NCBI GenBank assembly: GCA_964395915.1
Contig: CAYNDB010000132.1
Span: forward strand, 1 to 6,029
Source of the DNA: CAYNDB01 sp964395915
GTDB taxonomy: Bacteria > Nitrospinota_A > UBA7883 > JAJRTC01
Reading direction: 5' to 3'
DNA: 6,029 nt
A program made the translations under genes and the position numbers. Numbering within the stretch: the first letter of the stretch is position 1; the number at the start of each line of letters is the position of its first letter. Shown here piece by piece: positions 1-5,183 of the stretch. The notes beneath the pieces are model-generated. The model did not search any database. It was not told the DNA's origin and was given only the letters and a program-made list of their open reading frames with translations.

Positions 1-55
1 CTGTGTATATTTTCTAAGAGGAGGATATTTATTTTATCCTTTGGGAACGATGTTA

Positions 56-84
56 TTGTCATTTATAAAATCCGTTAATAAAAA
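56..84 (+). promoter_or_regulatory. Candidate sigma70-type promoter for the sensor gene
   Basis: TTGTCA at 56-61 matches five of six bases of the TTGACA consensus. It is followed after 17 bases by TAAAAA at 79-84, a 4/6 match to TATAAT. Initiation near 91 would give a leader of about 160 bases that contains the paired elements at 163-240. AT-rich DNA yields such matches by chance. The alternative, TATACT at 170-175, has TTGAAA at 143-148 but the 21-base spacing is too long. Confidence 0.3.
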
Positions 85-162
85 TTAGACATATGGGAAA
101 AAAAGTGTAGAATATTACAGTTTTTTCACAGTGCATTCACCCTTGAAAGTAAATAGTCTGTT

Positions 163-240
163 GGCTTACTATACTAAAATAACTGGTTGGTAGTAAGCCC
201 TTTCGGGGAATAACAGTTTAGTGGTCCGGTTTTTTACTGG
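163..240 (+). promoter_or_regulatory. Structured leader: 9-bp inverted repeat and competing hairpins before the sensor gene
   Basis: GGCTTACTA (163-171) and TAGTAAGCC (191-199) are perfect reverse complements around a 19-base loop. CCGGT (226-230) can pair with ACTGG at 236-240 (T5 loop, one G-U pair) or with the identical ACTGG at 182-186 inside the first loop, a possible pseudoknot. CCC at 198-200 can also pair with GGG at 205-207, competing with the right arm of the long repeat. The last hairpin ends 11 bases before the ATG and covers part of the GGCGACG segment, the nearest purine-rich stretch to the start. It matches no riboswitch class I recognise (checked by eye against GEMM/c-di-GMP, TPP, cobalamin and preQ1). 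The 163-199 repeat could instead be a protein-binding operator in DNA. Confidence 0.4.
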
Positions 241-251
241 CGACGTTTTAA

Positions 252-1691
252 ATGAAGCTTCAGTCGAAAATAGCTCTTATCGTGTTACTTTGTACAATTG
301 TAGCTATTTTTGCGGTAAATTTTCTTCTCAAATCAACGTTACGTGAAAAAGATCTCGCAGAGGCGAAAAGAGTAGCCCGCCAAACATCACTCCTTGTGAA
401 GGCCGCCTTGCTGAACACCATGATAAGCACCGGTGACTACGACAGGATCGCCGCCGTTATCGCGGATATGCAGAAAAGCCAGAACTTCAGGTTCAGAATG
501 GTGCGCAGTACGCATGTGATAAAGCAGCACGGCATTAAGCGGGATGAAGTCCCGAAAACCGAGCTTGAAAGAGAAGCGTTGAAATCGGCGAAAGTTATAG
601 AGGTTCAGGACTCTCCAACGACGTTGAGAATAATCTACCCTTTCGTTACGGATGAGCGTTGCGCTCAATGCCATCTCGATATGAATGACAAGCCTGTCAA
701 GCCAGGAGTGGTAAACGGTCTTGCCGTTATTATGTTCGATCTTTCCGAGCAGCAGAACAGGTCGGAAAAAGTCGTAAACCAGATGGTGGCGTCTTTAACC
801 GTTGTTATGCTTGTCTCTGCATTGTTCGTTCTTTTTATGGTCTATACCACAGTAACTCAACCGATGGAGAATATCGCCGAAGCGTTGACCGGCTTTCGGA
901 AAGAGCGCTTTGATATAAATATGCCGGCATATTCCACATATGAGATCAAAATCATGGCGGATGAAGTTAAAACAACAGCCGAAAAACTTGCTGAACATAA
1001 ACGCCAGCGCGAGGAAGCGATAGAGGAGGAGCGGACAAGATATAAGGAAATACAGAAGGTCGTCCGTTCCAGAACCGAAGCGTTAGGGCTTGATTACGAC
1101 GCCGAACTCGGGCAGATAGTAAAAAAGATGTCTCTTGCCATTGACGGGGCGAAGAAAGCTGACCTGATGGGCCAGATTTTCAAGTATGTCGTGCACGGGG
1201 AAAGCAAGCTTGTTTTCCCCAGCGATCCAAGCCTCATACCGGCGGTTTCTGTTTATCTTGGACAGCTTATAGAGTCCACTTCCGAAACCGTGAAAAAACG
1301 CTCTATAGAGCTTGCGTTGGATGAAGCTCTGTCAAACGCCATCTTGCATGGCAATCTTGAAATCTCTTCGGATTTAAAAGAAGAAGATTTTGACATGTTT
1401 TATGAAATGGCCATGGAGAGGGCGAAACAAGAGCCATATTCATCACGCAACGTAGCTGTCACATACGAGTTTGACCGTGAAATGGCAAGGTTTACGATCG
1501 AGGATGAGGGGCCGGGCTTTAAATGGCAAGCTTATGGAGGTAGCGCAGACTCGGACAAGCCTTTTGGGCGTGGCTTGATGATATTAAAGGCGCTTTCGTC
1601 AAAAATTGAGTTCAACGAGAGAGGCAACCGGGTGAGCCTTTCATTTGATCTTACCGGAGCAAACGAGACGCTCTCCTCAAAAACAGCTTAG
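252..1691 (+). CDS. Membrane sensor: periplasmic heme c (Tll0287/DUF3365-like) domain with RsbW-like GHKL ATPase domain
   Basis: A 479-residue signalling protein. TM1 spans about 7-26 and TM2 about 179-200, enclosing a periplasmic domain (27-178) with a c-type heme motif CAQCH at 137-141. The conserved run around YPFVTDERC and the LLNTMISTGDY segment (53-63) resemble the Tll0287-like/DUF3365 family. H88 and H93 are possible second heme ligands. A HAMP-like segment beginning TQPMENI (202-208) leads into a charged coiled coil (about 236-275). The C-terminus is an anti-sigma/serine-kinase type HATPase: N-box with E358, N362 and H366, G1 DEGPGF (418-423), G2 GRGLMIL (439-445). There is no DHp histidine box, receiver or PP2C domain. 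The likely role is to report redox state or a heme-bound ligand to a cytoplasmic partner by phosphorylation or sequestration; signal and partner are inferred and unknown. The start is fixed by the preceding in-frame TAA; the ribosome binding site is weak. The 3' end overlaps the convergent chelatase gene by 4 bp. Confidence 0.88.
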   Translation: MKLQSKIALIVLLCTIVAIFAVNFLLKSTLREKDLAEAKRVARQTSLLVKAALLNTMISTGDYDRIAAVIADMQKSQNFRFRMVRSTHVIKQHGIKRDEVPKTELEREALKSAKVIEVQDSPTTLRIIYPFVTDERCAQCHLDMNDKPVKPGVVNGLAVIMFDLSEQQNRSEKVVNQMVASLTVVMLVSALFVLFMVYTTVTQPMENIAEALTGFRKERFDINMPAYSTYEIKIMADEVKTTAEKLAEHKRQREEAIEEERTRYKEIQKVVRSRTEALGLDYDAELGQIVKKMSLAIDGAKKADLMGQIFKYVVHGESKLVFPSDPSLIPAVSVYLGQLIESTSETVKKRSIELALDEALSNAILHGNLEISSDLKEEDFDMFYEMAMERAKQEPYSSRNVAVTYEFDREMARFTIEDEGPGFKWQAYGGSADSDKPFGRGLMILKALSSKIEFNERGNRVSLSFDLTGANETLSSKTA

Positions 1692-2062
1692 TCCGACAGT
1701 TTATCTGCCAGAACGGAGGCCAATGCGTTTTGCGTTTCGTCCCACTGTCCAATGACTTCAGTCCATTCAAACGAGATATCCGCGTAAGAGTTTCTTAGCT
1801 TTTGCGCGATTTCGGGGAAGTCTTTCGCCGCATGGGCGCCCACAGCAAGGAACATCGGCACGATAGTGATTTTTGCGCAGCCATCCTTCGCCATGGTGTC
1901 TATTACGTCGAAAAGGTTCGGTTCGCAATCTTGCAGAAACGCCGTTTTTACAGTCAAGTCGTCATGGGCGCGATCCGACAATCTTTTTTCAAGCTCCACA
2001 AACGGCGCTTTCCATCTTGGGTCGCGGCTGCCATGGGCGAATAGAGCCACTCCTTTTTTCAT
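1688..2062 (-). CDS. cbiX: Short CbiX/SirB-type sirohydrochlorin chelatase
   Basis: A 124-residue single-domain chelatase that inserts Co2+ or Fe2+ into sirohydrochlorin for cobalamin or siroheme synthesis. It starts MKKGVALFAHGSRDP, placing the metal-binding His at residue 10. The second family motif, FLAVGAHAAKDFP (71-83), supplies H77; E47 sits in a CEPN segment. About 120 residues matches the half-size CbiX(S) class, which works as a homodimer, rather than the two-domain CbiK/CbiX(L) enzymes. Whether the metal is cobalt or iron cannot be read from the sequence, so cbiX and sirB are both possible names. The ATG shares the sequence ATGA with the fxsA stop, and no Shine-Dalgarno is seen before it, which suggests translation coupled to fxsA. 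The 3' end meets the sensor gene tail to tail with a 4-bp overlap. No other tetrapyrrole gene is in the window. Confidence 0.88.
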   Translation of the reverse strand: MKKGVALFAHGSRDPRWKAPFVELEKRLSDRAHDDLTVKTAFLQDCEPNLFDVIDTMAKDGCAKITIVPMFLAVGAHAAKDFPEIAQKLRNSYADISFEWTEVIGQWDETQNALASVLADKLSD

Positions 2063-2529
2063 ACGTCGATGATATCGTCATCATCGTGACGTTTATCAGT
2101 TTTATGAGATTCGCGAATGCTGCTTGAATAATAGAACGCCGAGCTGCCAGGTGTTTGCATGCCTACCTGGATTTTTGTTTCCAGATGTCGCTCCATGTAT
2201 TCGCGGATAAACTTGCGAGTCGGCGGAATCACGAGAGTGAAGCCGATAAAGTCGGTGATTATACCAGGGGTCACAAGCAATACGCCTCCCACAACTATGA
2301 GCAGGCCTTCTATAAGCGCATGGGTCGGCATGTCGCCTCGATTGATACTGTCCTGAAATTCCCGCACGACTCTCAGCCCCTGCTCCCGGGCAAGGTATGC
2401 GCCCACAATTCCTGTTATCAATACAAGAGCCACTGTTTCCATGACGCCGATAGCTTTACCCACCTTTATAAGGAGAGAAAGCTCCACAAGCGGCACGACA
2501 GTGAAAAGAAGAAAAAGCTTAAGTAACAT
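2059..2529 (-). CDS. fxsA: FxsA family cytoplasmic membrane protein
   Basis: A 156-residue inner-membrane protein. The diagnostic features are PLVELSLLIKVG (13-24), TGIVGAYLAREQGLRVV (39-55) and the hydrophobic stretch from EGLLIVVGG through VTPGIITD and IGF to IPPTR (74-105). Hydrophobic segments lie at about 2-22, 29-46 and 72-101, the last long enough for two helices. The C-terminal tail (106-156) is hydrophilic, Ser/His/Asp-rich and ends in an acidic run. E. coli FxsA relieves F-plasmid exclusion of phage T7 when overproduced; its normal function is unknown, so only the family is claimed. The start ATG (2529-2527) has AGGTG four bases upstream (2538-2534). The stop overlaps the start of the chelatase gene by ATGA. 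A probable terminator lies upstream, so the gene likely has its own promoter. Confidence 0.92.
   Translation of the reverse strand: MLLKLFLLFTVVPLVELSLLIKVGKAIGVMETVALVLITGIVGAYLAREQGLRVVREFQDSINRGDMPTHALIEGLLIVVGGVLLVTPGIITDFIGFTLVIPPTRKFIREYMERHLETKIQVGMQTPGSSAFYYSSSIRESHKTDKRHDDDDIIDV
2068..2082 (-). promoter_or_regulatory. Small hairpin just upstream of the chelatase start
   Basis: On the minus strand GATGA (2082-2078) and TCATC (2072-2068) can pair around a 5-base loop, five bases before the chelatase ATG and inside the last codons of fxsA. No Shine-Dalgarno is visible there, so ribosomes finishing fxsA would open the hairpin and could reinitiate at the ATGA overlap. The repeat also follows from the Asp codon run (GAT/GAC) encoding the acidic FxsA tail, so it may be incidental. 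Confidence 0.25.
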
Positions 2530-2570
2530 ATGACACCTGTTTTGCCAGTTTATTGTTGCGTAGACCTCTA

Positions 2571-2598
2571 CATATAATATGGCATGATAAGTGGTAAA
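2571..2598 (-). promoter_or_regulatory. Weak candidate promoter for fxsA-cbiX
   Basis: In the 114-bp spacer before fxsA the minus strand has TTTACC (2598-2593), 16 bases, then TATATG (2576-2571), each a 4/6 match to the sigma70 hexamers. TATTAT at 2579-2574 is an alternative -10. Just downstream, GTAGAGGTCTAC (2571-2560) has 5-bp inverted arms and could be an operator. A promoter is expected here because a terminator-like hairpin closes the preceding gene, but the hexamers are weak and the -35 overlaps the terminator T-run. Confidence 0.3.
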
Positions 2599-2637
2599 AA
2601 AGCCACCCTGGGTTTTATTTTTGGCGGGATAGGGTGA
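2596..2637 (-). terminator. Probable Rho-independent terminator after the unrecognised small gene
   Basis: Reading the minus strand, TCACCCT (2637-2631) pairs with AGGGTGG (2609-2603), giving seven pairs with one G-U, around a 21-base loop, followed by C and six T (2601-2596). It begins seven bases after the stop of the 2644-3009 gene. The long loop makes it weaker than a textbook terminator. The plus strand has no T-run after the stem, so it is one-directional. It would separate the thi transcript from fxsA-cbiX. Confidence 0.5.
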
Positions 2638-2643
2638 TTCCCC

Positions 2644-3009
2644 TTAACGGCACGCCTCTTCCACTCTTTCGCGCATATTCGCCAACCGCTCCTCAAAATT
2701 GCTTTTGGCCTCCAGGTCATTTGTTTCCTCCGCAGCGCGGATTTTTTTCCTGATTTGCGTTTTGGCGTCTCCGAAGAGTTTTTTTTTGGTAACGCAATTT
2801 GGGCTTGGCTCAGAGGGGCCGCTGCTTGCGTAGTCGTAATCGGGTGAGGAGGTATAATCAGTATATTCGTTATTCGCCCCGGAAGAGATCGTAGCGTTCT
2901 CTATTTTAGTCAGGATTGGTATGTTCAGCTCCGCATAATGATTTACTGTCACAGAGAGAGTTAGAACAATAACAGTGACTTTTATAATATCCCAAAACCC
3001 GAAGCTCAT
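2644..3009 (-). CDS. Unrecognised small protein with one N-terminal membrane segment and charged C-terminal helix
   Basis: I do not recognise this 121-residue protein. It begins MSFGFWDIIK, followed by one hydrophobic segment (about 8-22, signal anchor or uncleaved signal). Residues 38-72 are low-complexity and rich in Ser, Tyr, Asp and Pro, with TDYTSSPDYDYASS at 50-63, likely disordered. A strongly charged, probably helical region follows (about 75-119), with a possible amphipathic coiled coil (EETNDLEAKSNFEERLANM at 94-112). There are two cysteines, C72 and C120, bracketing the helix; if the tail is periplasmic they could form disulfides. It starts 52 bp after thiE in the same direction and is closed by a probable terminator, so it may be the last gene of the thi transcript, although TGGTAGAAT (extended -10-like) in the 52-bp spacer could also serve it. 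The ribosome site is weak (AAAGAAA directly before ATG). No function is proposed. Confidence 0.7.
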   Translation of the reverse strand: MSFGFWDIIKVTVIVLTLSVTVNHYAELNIPILTKIENATISSGANNEYTDYTSSPDYDYASSGPSEPSPNCVTKKKLFGDAKTQIRKKIRAAEETNDLEAKSNFEERLANMRERVEEACR

Positions 3010-3061
3010 TTTCTTTTTGCCTGAAATTTACCTTAATACAACATTCTACCACAGCGATATT

Positions 3062-3811
3062 TTACCGGCTTGTGTTTCGGATAATGTTTACAAAACGTTT
3101 TGTCGCCGCCGCGATATCATCCTGCCCGAAAACCGCCGTAACCATACCTACATGTCGCACGCCGGTAGACAGCGTGTCCATAAGGTTCATCTCAACAATA
3201 CCACCCATAACGCTTAAAGGTATGGACAACTGTCCAAGAGCTTCCTTCACAGGCGCAAGCCCGATAGTCCTGGCGCCCGGTTTTGTGGGTGTGGTGAAGA
3301 GCGGGCCGATGTTCACATATGTCGCCCCTTCGCGCTCCGCTTCCAGCGCCTGCTTAACGTTGTGCGACGACGCTCCGATTATCGTGTCCGGCCCCAAAAC
3401 CTTTCGCGCCGCTTCAACAGGCATGTCGTCTCGTCCCAGGTGAACTCCGTCAGCCTCCACTGCTTGGGCGATGTCCGCACGGTCGTTGATGATGAGAAGC
3501 ATTCCATATCGGCTGGTTTCTCTACGATACAGAAGAGCGAGTTCAAACAACTCACGGTCGGAAATATTCTTTTCCCTAAGCTGAACGATTTTCGCCCCCC
3601 CCTTCGCGAGCGCCGCGATGACTTCTTCGTCTGAACGGTCTTTATAGTAAGAGCGGCCGGTTACGGGGTATAGGTCTATGTCGGAGAAGTTNNNNNNNNN
3701 NNNNNNNNNNNNNNNNNNNNNNNNNNNNNNNNNNNNNNNNNNNNNNNNNNNNNNNNNNNNNNNNNNNNNNNNNNNNNNNNNNNNNNNNNNNCCGTTTAAT
3801 ATGATGTTCAT
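3062..3811 (-). CDS. thiE: Thiamine-phosphate synthase, interrupted by an assembly gap
   Basis: ThiE condenses HMP pyrophosphate with thiazole phosphate to give thiamine phosphate and pyrophosphate. The sequenced body (209 residues, 3062-3691) is a complete-looking TIM barrel: VQLREK, INDRADIAQAV, ADGVHLGRDDMP, IIGASSH, YVNIGPLFTTPTK and VMGGI occur in family order, including the Mg-binding Asp of the INDRAD and GRDD motifs and the phosphate-binding GG. The N-terminus is missing in 100 N. Beyond the gap, MNIILN (3811-3794) happens to be in frame across 100 N, but the gap length is nominal, so this start is unproven and has no Shine-Dalgarno. ThiE proteins are about 210 residues, so only a few residues should be missing. 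The final barrel strand reads VGMVTAV where many homologues have an S-A pair, a mild divergence. It follows thiH by one repeat-bearing spacer. Confidence 0.9.
   Translation of the reverse strand: MNIILNXXXXXXXXXXXXXXXXXXXXXXXXXXXXXXXXXXNFSDIDLYPVTGRSYYKDRSDEEVIAALAKGGAKIVQLREKNISDRELFELALLYRRETSRYGMLLIINDRADIAQAVEADGVHLGRDDMPVEAARKVLGPDTIIGASSHNVKQALEAEREGATYVNIGPLFTTPTKPGARTIGLAPVKEALGQLSIPLSVMGGIVEMNLMDTLSTGVRHVGMVTAVFGQDDIAAATKRFVNIIRNTSR
3692..3791. other. Scaffold gap of 100 N
   Basis: Exactly 100 unresolved bases, the conventional placeholder for a gap of unknown size. It falls in the 5' end of thiE and begins about 30 bp from a dispersed repeat (3820-3850), a common cause of assembly breaks. 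No statement about frame or distance across it is reliable. Confidence 0.98.
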
Positions 3812-3819
3812 TGATTGTT

Positions 3820-3850
3820 GAGATCCTTCACCTGTGGTTCAGGATGACAG
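3820..3850 (-). repeat. Dispersed palindromic repeat (TGTCATCCTGA...GGATCTC type) between thiH and thiE
   Basis: On the minus strand the unit runs from CTGTCATCCTGAACC to GGTGAAGGATCTC. ATCCTTCACC (3823-3832) and GGTTCAGGAT (3836-3845) form an imperfect palindrome with a 3-base loop and two mismatches. It resembles the short TGTCATCCTGAG/GGATCTC intergenic repeats seen in multiple copies in many bacterial genomes (general knowledge). It lies in the 61-bp spacer between the thiH stop and the ATG at 3811, and would fold as a hairpin in the thi transcript. Only one copy is in this window, so membership of a repeat family is inferred from sequence type. Confidence 0.6.
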
Positions 3851-3872
3851 ATTGGATAAGGTTTTGCGCGAG

Positions 3873-5024
3873 TCATCCGCTCACAGGCTTCAGGGTCGTG
3901 TCCCAATCTTTCCAGACCCAATCAAGCCCTTGTCTGCTGATCGCTTCCACTACTTCTTCTGGCGACCTGTCGTCGACCACCGGAAACTGTTCACCCGCCG
4001 CTTCGTCAGGGGAGCTATCGGAATAGCCGCCGGGGTTTGTTCTCGACCCTGCGCTCACCTGGTTTATTCCCGCGCCAAAAAGCCTGTCGCGCAGTTTCGC
4101 GGGCTCTCGTGTGGACAGGGTCAGAAGCGTGTCAGGATTGGCGAGCCGCATGGCAAGGATAAGCCGTATCAGTTGCTCGTCACTGACTTTATGTTCACAA
4201 GCAAACGCCTCTGGAGCCGAATGCAGACGTGGGAAACTTACAGATACCGTTGTTTGCCAATATCTTTTTTGCATAAACTTTATATGTGTGGCAAGAGTTA
4301 CCGCCTCGCGCCTGAAATCGGCTAGACCGAGCAGGAACCCGAGGCCGACCGACCGTATCCCGGCCCGCGCCACTCTCTCCGCAGCCGCAAGCCGCCATTC
4401 AAAGTTTCTTTTAGGGCCCAGAAGGTGGACCTTTTCATAAATCTTACGGTCATACGTCTCCTGATATATCGTCACGCCGTCCAGCCCCGCGGCGCCCAAA
4501 CGGCGGTACTCGTCTTCCTTAAAAGTCTGCGTCTCTATGCCAACGAAAACAAAGCCTAAGTCTTTTAACGATTTTACGCACGCTTCGATGTATGAAACCG
4601 GTATTTCCCGTTTGTCCTCACCAGCCACGAGCAGGATGTTTTTATATCCTTCGCCAAGTATACGCTCTCCCTCGGTTTTCACTTCAGTAAGCGAGAGAGT
4701 CCTGCGTTTAATTTTCTCGTCCCTGTTGAATCCGCAATATGCGCATCGGTTGACGCATGCGTTGGAAAGGTATAGCGGGATATAAAGGTTTACCGTGCGG
4801 CCGAACCGTTGCGCCGTAAGCTCCCGCGCCGCTTTCTCTATTTGTTTGATTTTATCGTCCGCCGAATCCGACAGGAGCGTGAGGAACCCATCGGAGGATA
4901 ATGGAATATGCGATAGAGCGCTGTCGACACTTTCGCTCGCAGCGTTTTCTATTCGTGCGATGGCGTTGTCCAGAACGGCGCCTTGCAACGAGTTATATAT
5001 GTCCAGAAAGGCTTTTTGTTTCAT
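3873..5024 (-). CDS. thiH: 2-iminoacetate synthase (tyrosine lyase), radical SAM
   Basis: ThiH cleaves tyrosine with S-adenosylmethionine to p-cresol and dehydroglycine, the glycine imine that ThiG uses to build the thiazole. At 383 residues it is the usual family length. The radical SAM cluster motif is C90-VNR-C94-AY-C97, followed by GF. The SAM-binding segment is ILLVAGED (130-137), the counterpart of the GGE motif. The barrel contains ETQTF, TIYQETYD and HLLGPKRNFEWRL, and the C-terminal part has SAGSRTNPGGY and a final LDWVWKDWD, all typical of ThiH. The protein is cytoplasmic, oxygen-sensitive and expected to form a complex with ThiG. The start MKQKAFLDIY is chosen for length; the upstream GGGA is a weak ribosome site. 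It follows thiG after a 159-bp spacer mostly occupied by a repeat element. Its presence, rather than ThiO glycine oxidase, points to the oxygen-independent thiazole route. Confidence 0.96.
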   Translation of the reverse strand: MKQKAFLDIYNSLQGAVLDNAIARIENAASESVDSALSHIPLSSDGFLTLLSDSADDKIKQIEKAARELTAQRFGRTVNLYIPLYLSNACVNRCAYCGFNRDEKIKRRTLSLTEVKTEGERILGEGYKNILLVAGEDKREIPVSYIEACVKSLKDLGFVFVGIETQTFKEDEYRRLGAAGLDGVTIYQETYDRKIYEKVHLLGPKRNFEWRLAAAERVARAGIRSVGLGFLLGLADFRREAVTLATHIKFMQKRYWQTTVSVSFPRLHSAPEAFACEHKVSDEQLIRLILAMRLANPDTLLTLSTREPAKLRDRLFGAGINQVSAGSRTNPGGYSDSSPDEAAGEQFPVVDDRSPEEVVEAISRQGLDWVWKDWDTTLKPVSG

Positions 5025-5040
5025 ATCCCGTATTTTAGCA

Positions 5041-5148
5041 ATGTCATCGCGAGCGAAGCGTGGCGATCCCGTTGGGGGAAAGATGACCCACGTAAATCGA
5101 AGCGCTCCTCACGAGATTGCCGCGTTGCTTTCGCTCCTCGCAATGACA
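5041..5148 (-). repeat. MITE-like repeat with TGTCAT(T/C)GCGA inverted ends between thiG and thiH
   Basis: A 108-bp element. Its ends are inverted copies: ATGTCATCGCGAGCGAAGCG at 5041-5060, and at 5113-5148 the reverse complement of a unit starting TGTCATTGCGAGGAGCGAA and ending GCGGCAATCTC. The arms align with small insertions. The middle contains GTGAGGAGCG-type sequence common in these elements. Read as protein, the minus strand gives runs such as SLRGAKATRQS and RHASLAMT, the hallmark of spurious ORFs over TGTCATTGCGAG repeats; I therefore do not call the open frame at 5021-5275 a gene. No clear target duplication is visible at the ends. It fills most of the 159-bp thiG-thiH spacer and would fold as a long imperfect hairpin in the mRNA. 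Confidence 0.75.
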
Positions 5149-5183
5149 ATATAAACCCCTCCCTTTGATAGGAAGTGAAAAAG

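Larger units (their letters stand above)
1..251. other. AT-rich intergenic leader without a supported gene
   Basis: No convincing reading frame lies here; the longest ATG frame noticed (from position 50) gives only 12 codons. The stretch is AT-rich compared with the genes. It contains a 6-bp inverted repeat, AGGATA at 22-27 and TATCCT at 35-40 around an all-A/T loop, a promoter-like pair near 56-84, and a cluster of complementary segments at 163-240 (listed separately). The in-frame codon just before the sensor start is TAA (249-251), so that gene cannot extend upstream. The upstream neighbour lies outside the window, so it is unknown whether this spacer is between divergent or co-directional genes. 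Confidence 0.7.

Noticed and set aside
163..207. Rho-independent terminator or IS200/IS605-like end hairpin in the sensor leader
   Set aside because: No T-run follows the GGCTTACTA/TAGTAAGCC stem or the CCC/GGG hairpin, and there is no transposase or matching second end.
252..1691. Classical histidine kinase
   Set aside because: No H-box (DHp) with a phospho-accepting His precedes the ATPase; the N-box and the spacing between N and G1 boxes fit the anti-sigma/serine-kinase group better.
3811..4325. Plus-strand frames opposite the thiH 3' end
   Set aside because: They are antisense to clearly conserved thiH coding sequence and begin in the repeat beside the gap; the proteins look like no family.
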